Shown in pieces: positions 1-6,258 of a stretch of 9,753 nucleotides of DNA. This DNA is from Candidatus Omnitrophota bacterium (GTDB lineage: Bacteria > Omnitrophota > Gorgyraeia > JACOVV01). Under the pieces are notes generated by a model, which did no database searches, was not told the DNA's origin, and worked only from the letters and a program-made list of their open reading frames with translations. A program made the position numbers and the translations under genes. Numbering within the stretch: position 1 is the first letter of the stretch; each line of letters starts with the position of its first letter. The stretch is from contig JAHFFC010000025.1 in NCBI GenBank assembly GCA_023248175.1, forward strand, positions 1-9,753, in the 5' to 3' direction.

Positions 1-112
1 CGGCGCCATAAAAAGAGCAAGAAGGTTCTAATTTCTGAAGGGCAGTAACTAATTCAGCCCCCCTGGCATCCCCTGAAGGTTCTCCTGCGATGATTAGGAA
101 TTTAGGCACCAT
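1..112 (-). CDS. lpxB: Lipid-A-disaccharide synthase LpxB, N-terminal part (cut by window edge)
   Basis: Only the first 37 codons are visible, read leftward from an ATG whose first base is at 112. The N-terminus has a short hydrophobic strand and then GEPSGD, followed closely by GAEL. This is the nucleotide-sugar-binding start typical of LpxB, a GT19 glycosyltransferase. LpxB condenses UDP-2,3-diacylglucosamine with lipid X (2,3-diacylglucosamine-1-phosphate) to form the lipid A disaccharide at the inner face of the cytoplasmic membrane. The gene starts 16 nt after the stop of the upstream dehydrogenase, so the two are probably co-transcribed. No clear Shine-Dalgarno sequence precedes the ATG; the spacer is a 7-nt periodic repeat. 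The family call is secure from the motif, but whether the rest of the gene is intact cannot be seen. Confidence 0.88.
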   Translation of the reverse strand, partial: MVPKFLIIAGEPSGDARGAELVTALQKLEPSCSFYGA

Positions 113-139
113 TGTCAGCGTACAGCGTTCAGCGGACAG
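112..139. repeat. Short heptameric nnnnCAG repeat between the dehydrogenase and lpxB
   Basis: On the plus strand, TCAG (115-118) is followed by CGTACAG (119-125), CGTTCAG (126-132) and CGGACAG (133-139), a strict 7-nt period ending in CAG. On the minus strand the same units read CTGNNCG, and one of them supplies the TGA stop of the dehydrogenase (129-131). It is the same style of repeat as the longer array at 2986-3069. Confidence 0.6.
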
Positions 140-1082
140 TTTTGTTTTCCTGGCCGCTGTTTATCTGCCTCACAACCTCTAGCGCCACGGCGAGTGCGGA
201 ACGGGCTTCCTCTCCAGAAACAACCGGTTTGGAACCATTTTGGATGCACTGGATGAAGGAGGCTAATTCCTTTTTGATCGGCTCTTCTTTCTGGATGGGG
301 TAGTTCTCACAACTGATTTGATCCCCGTTTTTCCGGTACACCTTCAATTCCTGCTTGACGTAATCCAGAGAGAGATAAGCACCTTCTTGGAAGATTCTGA
401 TTTTTCGCAAGGTTTCAGGGGTGACTCTGCTGGCGGTCAAATTGGCAACTGCTCCACTGTCAAATCGGATGCGGGCGTTGGCGATGTCTTCGTGTTGTGT
501 CAGAATTTTAAGCCCAACGGCATCAATGGAACGAATGGGTGACTGGACAAGGCTTAAGACGATGTCAATGTCATGAATCATCAAATCAATCACGACACCG
601 ATATTGGCAACACGGGGAGAAAAAGGACCCAGCCGATCACATTCGATGAATCGAGGGGGTTTCCCCTGCTGAACCACCGCCTCCAAAGCCGAATTAAAAC
701 GTTCAATATGTCCTACTTGCAGAATCACCCCTTTTTTTTCAGCTAGAGCAAGGAGTTCATCGGCTTGGGCTAGAGTCGTGGTAATCGGTTTTTCAATCAG
801 GAGGTGTTTCCCTGCTAATAAGGCCTCTTTGGCGATGGCATGGTGAGTTTCAGTGGGGGTTGCGATACTGAGGGCATCCACTTGGGGGATGAGTTGGGAA
901 TAATGTTGGAAAGGTTGACAATGACGGTACTGTTGCGCCATTTCTTCGACCTTCTCTGGAGAAAGATCACAAATTCCCACCAGTTCAGCCCCTTCGATAT
1001 TAGTGTAAGTCCTTGTGTGAATTGAACCTAGACGTCCAACGCCAATAACGCCGACACGGATTTTAGAGTTCATGGGTCTCAT
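129..1082 (-). CDS. Gfo/Idh/MocA-family NAD(P)-dependent dehydrogenase, lipid A locus (GnnA-like candidate)
   Basis: A 317-aa oxidoreductase. From the ATG at 1082 it has a Rossmann fold opening with the GVGRLG dinucleotide motif (about residues 14-19), the family EKP motif (about 98-100), GHIERFN (about 125-131) and DLMIHDID (about 167-174), whose His and Asp match the catalytic region. Members with GHIERFN and DLMIHDID often sit beside lpx genes. The best-known relative is GnnA of Acidithiobacillus, encoded between lpxA and lpxB, which oxidises the 3-OH of UDP-GlcNAc so that GnnB can aminate it. The position directly upstream of lpxB supports a nucleotide-sugar role, but no GnnB aminotransferase is in the window, so the substrate is inferred. 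Start choice: ATG 1082 has GAGGAG 9 nt upstream (1092-1097). An in-frame TTG at 1109 and an ATG at 1073 are alternatives. Confidence 0.82.
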   Translation of the reverse strand: MRPMNSKIRVGVIGVGRLGSIHTRTYTNIEGAELVGICDLSPEKVEEMAQQYRHCQPFQHYSQLIPQVDALSIATPTETHHAIAKEALLAGKHLLIEKPITTTLAQADELLALAEKKGVILQVGHIERFNSALEAVVQQGKPPRFIECDRLGPFSPRVANIGVVIDLMIHDIDIVLSLVQSPIRSIDAVGLKILTQHEDIANARIRFDSGAVANLTASRVTPETLRKIRIFQEGAYLSLDYVKQELKVYRKNGDQISCENYPIQKEEPIKKELASFIQCIQNGSKPVVSGEEARSALAVALEVVRQINSGQENKTVR

Positions 1083-1095
1083 CCTACCAAACTCC

Positions 1096-1124
1096 TCGAC
1101 ATTCGTCAAAACCTATGATATTAT
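1096..1124 (+). promoter_or_regulatory. Predicted sigma70 promoter of msbA, overlapping the divergent promoter region
   Basis: TCGACA (1096-1101) and TATTAT (1119-1124) are separated by 17 nt, and each hexamer differs from consensus at one base. Transcription would begin near 1131, only about 8-11 nt before the msbA ATG, and no Shine-Dalgarno sequence is visible. On the opposite strand TAATAT (1118-1123) overlaps the same bases and could be the -10 of the dehydrogenase-lpxB unit, although its -35 match is poor. The two divergent units may therefore compete for one short control region. Confidence 0.45.
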
Positions 1125-1138
1125 CTTAGCTTACCAAC

Positions 1139-3037
1139 ATGATGACAGAACCTAAAGGGAATCGCTATTATTATCTGCGGCTGATGGGATTTTTGAAGCC
1201 ACATCTGGGATTGATGATTTTGACGATCCTTTCAATGGCGGTTGCTTCCGTTTTCGAAGGGGTCTCTTTAGGAATGATTATCCCACTGGTGGATAACATC
1301 CTAACTGGTAAACAAATTCATCTTCCCCCTAACCAGCCTGTCCCGGCATGGGTGACTCAGCTGGTGGATCGTGTGAACCACATTCCGCCAGTCGTTCTTT
1401 TAAATACCCTGATCGTCGCAACCTTGTCCTTGTTATTTTTAAAACTGGTTTTTAATTTTTTCAGTTCTTATCTGATTAACGATGTCAGTCACCGAGTCAT
1501 GCGGGATCTTCGATCGACCCTCTATCAGAAACTGATGGGGCTCTCGCTCAATTTCTTCCATCGTCAGAAGACAGGAGTTCTGATGTCTCGGATTACCAAT
1601 GATTGCGGAGTACTGCAATACTGTTTCTCAGAAGGGTTGATGGATCTCCTTTATCAGCCGATTCAGTTAATCGTCTATCTAGTCATTCTCTTTAGCATAC
1701 GAAACTACTTCTCAATTCCATGGTCATTAATTGTGGTGTTGGCATTTTTAGTTCCTCTGGTGATTTACCCTGTTGTGCAAATTGGGAGACGACTCCGTAA
1801 AATTAGCGCTCTTTCTCAGCAAAAAATTGGCGAAATAACCAACACGCTTCTCGAAGGAATCATGGGAATTCGAATCGTGAAGGTTTTTGGTACGGAAGAG
1901 TTGGAATGGAAACGTTTCCACAAGGAAAATCAGAGATTTTATCGGTTGACTATCTCTTCGATTAAGAGAAATCTCTCTGTCGGCCCCGTGACAGAGTTTA
2001 CCGTGGCTTGCGCAGTTGCTGTGATTCTCTGGATTGGAGGAGGGGAAGTTTTAACCGGATATCTGGGCACCGGAGCTTTTGTGGCGTTCTTAGCGGCATT
2101 GCTTTCGTTGATCAAACCTTTTAAGAAGGTGAGCCGGGTTTATGGATTCAGCCAGCAGTCCCTCGCCGCCGCCTCTCGTCTTTTCGAAATTCTCGATGAG
2201 GTGCCGACGGTTCTGGAAAAACCCAGAGCCATTGCGTTGAAATCGTTCGCGGAATCGGTCACTTTTGAAAAAGTAGGATTTCACTATTTTCCCGACCAAC
2301 CGGTCCTGCACGGTGTGAATCTTCGTGTCAGAAAAGGAGAGGTCATCGCGATTGTTGGTCCCAGTGGTTCCGGGAAATCAACACTGGTGAATTTGATCCC
2401 CCGTCTTTATGATCCGACTCAAGGAAGAATTCTCGTTGATGGGAAGGATCTTAAGGATTTTTCTCTGAACTCCTTGCGGGAAAAGATTGGAATGGTGACT
2501 CAGGAGACGATCCTCTTTAATGATACCATTTGTGCCAATATCGCATATGGCCAGAAAGAACCCCCCAAGGAAGAGGAAATTATTCAGGCGGCGCGGATGG
2601 CGTGCGCCGACGAGTTTATCCAGAAACTTTCAGAAGGGTACCACACGGTAATGGGGGATCGGGGGTGGAACGTTTCTGGGGGTGAGCGTCAGAGAATCGC
2701 GATTGCCCGGGCACTATTGCGAAATCCACCGATTCTGATTCTGGATGAAGCGACCTCGCAACTAGATTCTGAATCTGAAAAATGGGTACAGCAGGCGATT
2801 GAACAACTGATGAAGAACCGGACGGTCTTCGTGATCGCGCACCGTCTCTCAACAGTTCAGAACGCGGACCGGATCGTTGTGTTAGATAGAGGAAAAATCC
2901 AAGAAGAAGGGACTCATGAGGAATTGCTGAAACTGGGGAAATTGTATGCCCGGTTGTACCAGCTGCAGTTCTCAGATGAAGTAATGATTCAGTCATCAGG
3001 GGTCAGTCATAAGTCGTCAGTCGTCAGTAACAACTGA
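1139..3037 (+). CDS. msbA: MsbA-type ABC exporter (lipid A/phospholipid flippase)
   Basis: A 632-aa half-transporter with an N-terminal membrane domain (roughly residues 1-340) fused to an ATPase domain. The membrane domain has several long hydrophobic segments and an extended periplasmic loop after the first helix. The ATPase domain shows Walker A GPSGSGKST (407-415), signature SGGERQR (513-519), Walker B with Asp536-Glu537, and an H-loop His near 568. MsbA flips core-lipid A across the inner membrane. The neighbouring lipid A genes support this over a drug exporter, though the substrate is inferred. The length is slightly above the usual 580-600 aa: the last 17 or so residues (from about MIQSSG) are encoded by the 7-nt repeat that also supplies the stop codon, so this tail is probably not conserved. 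ATG codons at 1139 and 1142 are both possible starts, and neither has a clear ribosome binding site. Confidence 0.85.
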   Translation: MMTEPKGNRYYYLRLMGFLKPHLGLMILTILSMAVASVFEGVSLGMIIPLVDNILTGKQIHLPPNQPVPAWVTQLVDRVNHIPPVVLLNTLIVATLSLLFLKLVFNFFSSYLINDVSHRVMRDLRSTLYQKLMGLSLNFFHRQKTGVLMSRITNDCGVLQYCFSEGLMDLLYQPIQLIVYLVILFSIRNYFSIPWSLIVVLAFLVPLVIYPVVQIGRRLRKISALSQQKIGEITNTLLEGIMGIRIVKVFGTEELEWKRFHKENQRFYRLTISSIKRNLSVGPVTEFTVACAVAVILWIGGGEVLTGYLGTGAFVAFLAALLSLIKPFKKVSRVYGFSQQSLAAASRLFEILDEVPTVLEKPRAIALKSFAESVTFEKVGFHYFPDQPVLHGVNLRVRKGEVIAIVGPSGSGKSTLVNLIPRLYDPTQGRILVDGKDLKDFSLNSLREKIGMVTQETILFNDTICANIAYGQKEPPKEEEIIQAARMACADEFIQKLSEGYHTVMGDRGWNVSGGERQRIAIARALLRNPPILILDEATSQLDSESEKWVQQAIEQLMKNRTVFVIAHRLSTVQNADRIVVLDRGKIQEEGTHEELLKLGKLYARLYQLQFSDEVMIQSSGVSHKSSVVSNN

Positions 3038-3069
3038 CCACTGACGACTGACAACTGAATAGTGACCAG
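2986..3069. repeat. Heptameric repeat array forming a long inverted repeat at the msbA 3' end
   Basis: Twelve consecutive 7-nt units can be laid out from 2986. The left half is GATTCAG, TCATCAG, GGGTCAG, TCATAAG, TCGTCAG, TCGTCAG. The right half is TAACAAC, TGACCAC, TGACGAC, TGACAAC, TGAATAG, TGACCAG. The two halves are complementary: GTCAGTCGTCAGT (3016-3028) pairs perfectly with 3040-3052 around an 11-nt loop, and the stem extends by 3 bp on each side past one mismatch. The array encodes the MsbA C-terminal tail and its TGA stop (3035-3037). No T-tract follows, so it is not a classical intrinsic terminator, though it could protect or end the msbA mRNA. Confidence 0.75.
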
Positions 3070-3085
3070 ATGAAGCCGAAACTTC

Positions 3086-3113
3086 TTGCAATCCGCTTAA
3101 CTTTTGATATAAT
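3086..3113 (+). promoter_or_regulatory. Predicted promoter of the rpsB-tsf-pyrH-frr operon
   Basis: A perfect TATAAT (3108-3113) has a weaker -35 TTGCAA (3086-3091, four of six consensus bases) 16 nt upstream. The rpsB ATG begins only 12 nt after the -10, so the predicted 5' leader is about 5-6 nt with no room for a Shine-Dalgarno sequence. This implies a leaderless or near-leaderless ribosomal-protein mRNA, or a further upstream promoter within msbA. Confidence 0.5.
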
Positions 3114-3125
3114 ACACCGCTACTT

Positions 3126-4013
3126 ATGTCTACGACACCTTTAATCAAAGAACTGCTGGAAGCGGGGGTTCACTTTGGCCACAGAACCAAACAATGGAAT
3201 CCCAAAATGAGCCGATTTATTTTCGGCGAGAAGAATCGGATTTACATCATCGATTTGGAAAAAACGGAACAGTGTTTAAAACAGGCACAGGAGTTTTTGC
3301 GCGGCATTGCCGCTAAAGGGGGAGAAATCCTGATCGTCGGCACGAAACGGCAGGCTCAGGAAATCGTTGCCACCCAATCCCAGCGCTGCCAGATGCCCTA
3401 CGTGGATAAGCGATGGGCTGGCGGGACACTGACCAATTTTCAGACCATCCGAAAACGAATTAAACGATATCAGGATTTGAAGAAAATGAGAGAAGATGGC
3501 ACCTTCGAACGGATTACCAAGAAAGAGGGAGTGATGCTTGGCCGGGAGATGGGCAGACTGGAACAGACGCTCAGCGGCATGATTAGTATGGCCCGTTTGC
3601 CGGATGCCTTGTTTGTTGTTGACGCAGCGAAAGAGAGTTTGTCGGTTAAGGAAGCACGGTGTTTGAGGATTCCTATCGTCGCGATGGTGGATACCAACTG
3701 CGACCCCGATTTAATCAATTATCCAATCCCCGGCAATGATGACGCGATTCGCGCCATTAAATTAATCACCACTTTGATCGTGGAAAGTATCTTAGAGGGA
3801 AGAAATCAATTTTTAGCAGGACAGGCAGCAGAGGTACTCGCAAAAGAAAAAGAAGAAACCGCGGCGGCCGAGGCGAACGCCGTTGAAGTACCTGAAGAGA
3901 TTGTCGAGGCAGTTGAGGAAAAAGTGTTGAAGATAACCCCTGAGATAGGGGTTGCCAAGAAATTAGTGCGGCGCCGGACCAAGAGCAAAGACGAGCCTAA
4001 AGCAGAAGGATAA
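3126..4013 (+). CDS. rpsB: 30S ribosomal protein S2
   Basis: A 295-aa S2 protein. Diagnostic segments are AGVHFGHRT (13-21), the KNRIYIIDLEKT stretch just after it, GGTLTNF (99-105), and a C-terminal part of the core with VAMVDTNCDPDLINYPIPGN. S2 joins the small subunit late and helps dock S1. Escherichia coli S2 is about 241 aa; here the core is followed by an extension of about 60-70 residues that is first rich in Ala and Glu and then ends in a basic stretch (KKLVRRRTKSK). Such low-complexity tails occur in several bacterial lineages. The gene heads the classic rpsB-tsf-pyrH-frr cluster, and tsf starts only 1 nt after its stop. Confidence 0.97.
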   Translation: MSTTPLIKELLEAGVHFGHRTKQWNPKMSRFIFGEKNRIYIIDLEKTEQCLKQAQEFLRGIAAKGGEILIVGTKRQAQEIVATQSQRCQMPYVDKRWAGGTLTNFQTIRKRIKRYQDLKKMREDGTFERITKKEGVMLGREMGRLEQTLSGMISMARLPDALFVVDAAKESLSVKEARCLRIPIVAMVDTNCDPDLINYPIPGNDDAIRAIKLITTLIVESILEGRNQFLAGQAAEVLAKEKEETAAAEANAVEVPEEIVEAVEEKVLKITPEIGVAKKLVRRRTKSKDEPKAEG

Positions 4014-4014
4014 A

Positions 4015-4611
4015 ATGGCAGAGATTGATTTGGAGATCGTCAAGCAATTGAGAGAGAAGACTGGCGCCGGCGTTGGTGACTGCAACAAGGCGATTCGGGA
4101 AGCCCAAGGAAACATGGAGAAGGCGGTTGATATCCTTCGAAAGAAGGGGATCGAAACAGCCACCAAGAAGGCCGGGAGAATTGCCGGCGAAGGATGTGTT
4201 GAATCCTACATTCATCTGGGGGGGAAGATGGGTGTTCTGATCGAAGTAAACTGTGAAACTGATTTCGTCGCCCGTACAGAAGATTTCCGCGTTTTTGTCA
4301 AGGATCTAACCCTTCAGGTTGCCGCCTCCAATCCTCATTACGTCACGCGGGAGCAGGTCCCGCCACAAATGGTAGAGCGAGAAAAGGAAATTCTCGTGGC
4401 TCAAGTGACAGGCAAGCCGCCTGCCGTCGTCGAAAAAATAGTTCAAGGAAAACTCGAGAAGTTTTTTGAAGAAAACTGCCTGATGGACCAGATCTTTGTC
4501 AAGGATTCTGGCAAGAAAATCAAGGATTATCTAGCCGAAATCTCCAGCAAGCTGGGGGAGAAAATTGTCATTAAACGATTTGTACGTTATCAGCTCGGGG
4601 AAAATGAATAG
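4015..4611 (+). CDS. tsf: Elongation factor Ts (short form)
   Basis: A 198-aa EF-Ts, the guanine-nucleotide exchange factor that releases GDP from EF-Tu. The N-terminal UBA-like domain (about 1-50) carries the [12 protein letters not shown] region, and TDFV (82-85) is the EF-Tu-contacting core motif. The length matches the compact EF-Ts of Thermus and cyanobacteria rather than the 283-aa Escherichia coli form, so one of the two core subdomains and the coiled-coil insertion are missing, as is normal for this class. AAGGA ends 4 nt before the ATG and lies in the last codons of rpsB, so translation is probably coupled to rpsB. The gene ends with TAG. Confidence 0.96.
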   Translation: MAEIDLEIVKQLREKTGAGVGDCNKAIREAQGNMEKAVDILRKKGIETATKKAGRIAGEGCVESYIHLGGKMGVLIEVNCETDFVARTEDFRVFVKDLTLQVAASNPHYVTREQVPPQMVEREKEILVAQVTGKPPAVVEKIVQGKLEKFFEENCLMDQIFVKDSGKKIKDYLAEISSKLGEKIVIKRFVRYQLGENE

Positions 4612-4625
4612 CAACGCTGATCTCT

Positions 4626-5333
4626 ATGCCTGCCTACAAGCGCGTTGTCCTTAAGCTCAGTGGGGAAGCTCTTCAAGGGGAGCAGTCCTACGGGATCGAT
4701 CCAAAGATAGTCCTTTCCATTGCTCATCAAGTTAAAGAAGTCAAAAAAATGGGGGTCGAGTTAGCGATTGTCATCGGGGGGGGCAATATCTTCCGTGGCG
4801 TCGCGGCCTCCAGCCAGGGAATGGACCGTTCTAGCGCCGACTATATGGGGATGCTAGCGACAGTCATCAACGGATTGGCTTTGCAGGATGCTTTGGAGAA
4901 AGAGGAAGTATTTACCCGCGTGATGACCGCTATCCAGATGCAACAATTAGCCGAGCCGTATATCCGACGACGGGCGATTCGCCATCTGGAAAAAGGAAGA
5001 GTAGTCATTCTTGTTGCCGGGACAGGCAATCCCTATTTCAGTACCGATACAGCGGCGGCGCTTCGCGCCAATGAAATCGGAGCTGACGTCATTTTAAAAG
5101 CGACAAAAGTGGACGGTATCTACTCCTCAGATCCGATGAAAAACCGCCGGGCCAGGAAATTCGAACACGTGAAGTATCTCGATGTCTTGAAGAAGGGGTT
5201 GAAAGTAATGGATTCTACCGCTATCAGTCTCTGCATGGACAATCATATCCCAATCGTTGTCTTTGATCTTAATTGCTCTGGGAATATTAAAAAGGTCATT
5301 CAGGGGGAAAAGATCGGAACCCGAGTTGATTAA
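4626..5333 (+). CDS. pyrH: Uridylate kinase (UMP kinase)
   Basis: A 235-aa amino-acid-kinase-fold enzyme that phosphorylates UMP to UDP in pyrimidine nucleotide synthesis. Motifs in order: KLSGEAL (10-16) and GGGNIFRG (51-58) for nucleotide and phosphate contacts, DRSSADYMG (67-75), [13 protein letters not shown] (132-144) for UMP binding, and [10 protein letters not shown] (161-170). The length is typical of bacterial PyrH, and the N-terminus [15 protein letters not shown] fits the family start. It follows tsf by 14 nt with no obvious Shine-Dalgarno sequence, and frr follows after 14 nt. The enzyme is usually a GTP-activated, UTP-inhibited hexamer; that regulation is family knowledge and is not visible here. 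Confidence 0.97.
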   Translation: MPAYKRVVLKLSGEALQGEQSYGIDPKIVLSIAHQVKEVKKMGVELAIVIGGGNIFRGVAASSQGMDRSSADYMGMLATVINGLALQDALEKEEVFTRVMTAIQMQQLAEPYIRRRAIRHLEKGRVVILVAGTGNPYFSTDTAAALRANEIGADVILKATKVDGIYSSDPMKNRRARKFEHVKYLDVLKKGLKVMDSTAISLCMDNHIPIVVFDLNCSGNIKKVIQGEKIGTRVD

Positions 5334-5347
5334 GAGGAGGGGCATTC

Positions 5348-5911
5348 ATGGTGACAGCGCAATTTTTGTTGAAGGAATCTGATGTCAAAATGAAGAAGGC
5401 GGAGGAGATAACCCTCCAGGAACTTTCACGAATCCGCGGAGGGCGAGCCCAAACCGGTATCGTCGAAGGAATCAAGGTGGATTATTATGGAACACCCACG
5501 CCCTTGAAACAGCTGGCTGGGATCACAACCCCAGATCCCCGAACCATTGCGATCCAGCCCTGGGATCCCTCGGCCATTTCCGAGATTGAAAAAGCGATTC
5601 TCAAAGCTGAATTAGGAATGACTCCGCAAAATGATGGTAAATTAGTCCGGCTTAACATTCCTGCGTTGACGAAAGAACGGCGAGAGGAGATGGCAAAGCT
5701 GGCGCGAAAAGTAGCAGAAGAAGGGCGTGTTTCTATTCGAGCGATCCGAAGAGATGAAAATGAAACCGTTAAGAAGGTGGAGAAAGAAGGGGCGATTACA
5801 GAGGATGAGTCCCGGAAAGCCCAGGAGCAGATTCAGAAGCTGACCGATCGGTTCATTGAGGAAATTGATAAACACCTCCGACAGAAAGAATCCGAAATCC
5901 AGCAAGTCTAG
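5348..5911 (+). CDS. frr: Ribosome recycling factor
   Basis: A 187-aa RRF, which with EF-G splits post-termination ribosomes. Helix 1 carries LSRIRGGRA (27-34 region; many relatives have IRTGRA), the middle head domain has the YYGTPTPLKQLA segment (46-57), and RAIRRDENE (131-139) contains the conserved arginine cluster that touches 23S rRNA. The C-terminal third is a charged helix, as expected. A strong GAGGAGG (5334-5340), directly after the pyrH stop and 7 nt before the ATG, fixes the start. The gene ends with TAG. The uppS-cdsA genes that often follow frr are absent, and the conserved operon stops here. Confidence 0.97.
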   Translation: MVTAQFLLKESDVKMKKAEEITLQELSRIRGGRAQTGIVEGIKVDYYGTPTPLKQLAGITTPDPRTIAIQPWDPSAISEIEKAILKAELGMTPQNDGKLVRLNIPALTKERREEMAKLARKVAEEGRVSIRAIRRDENETVKKVEKEGAITEDESRKAQEQIQKLTDRFIEEIDKHLRQKESEIQQV

Positions 5912-6113
5912 TGTTTCGACATGAATTTAATTAACCATAATGAAAAAAATTTCCTGCCATTTTGGATTGCCTCGATGACTTCACTTATATTCGCAAGTCC
6001 CGGCGCTTCTATTTTTCTCTGCTTACAAAATATCAGCCCGACTGGGCAACCCGTGGGTTAAAAAATTTGATGAATCTCTGCCCGTTTTCTTATCGGGTCA
6101 TGGCTGGAAAGAC

Positions 6114-6127
6114 GAGCCGAACGGCTC
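6114..6127. other. Small GC-rich hairpin within the sulfatase remnant
   Basis: GAGCCG (6114-6119) and CGGCTC (6122-6127) form a perfect inverted repeat with a 2-nt centre (or 5 bp with a GAAC tetraloop). It is followed by TTCTGTC rather than a run of T. It might weakly terminate frr transcripts, but it also lies within the remnant reading frame and may be incidental. Confidence 0.25.
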
Positions 6128-6189
6128 TTCTGTCGAAAAGAGTAACCCTGCGTGGAGGCATGTGCCGTTATTGATAAAATTTCCACACC

Positions 6190-6231
6190 AAAAAAAGAGA
6201 GTGGATATCGATACTGAGGTAGAAACCTCTC
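6190..6231 (-). terminator. Possible intrinsic terminator of the cytidylyltransferase transcript
   Basis: On the minus strand, starting 28 nt after the stop of the cytidylyltransferase, GAGAG (6231-6227) and CTCTC (6201-6197) can pair. A small inner hairpin GAGGT/ACCTC (6229-6216) partly competes with this pairing. Seven T residues (6196-6190) follow the outer stem directly. The stem is short and the loop long, so the strength is uncertain. Confidence 0.35.
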
Positions 6232-6258
6232 AACTTATGAAATATCTCTCTACATATG

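Noticed and set aside
2616..2996. 126-codon minus-strand frame
   Set aside because: Antisense to the MsbA ATPase domain. Composition is typical of a shadow frame, with no motif or ribosome site.
2986..3069. CRISPR array
   Set aside because: Seven-base direct and inverted units without unique spacers do not match CRISPR architecture.
5962..6174. 70-codon plus-strand frame after frr
   Set aside because: No recognisable motif. The neighbouring frame over the same bases gives a clear phosphatase/sulfatase-like C-terminus, so this frame is a shadow.
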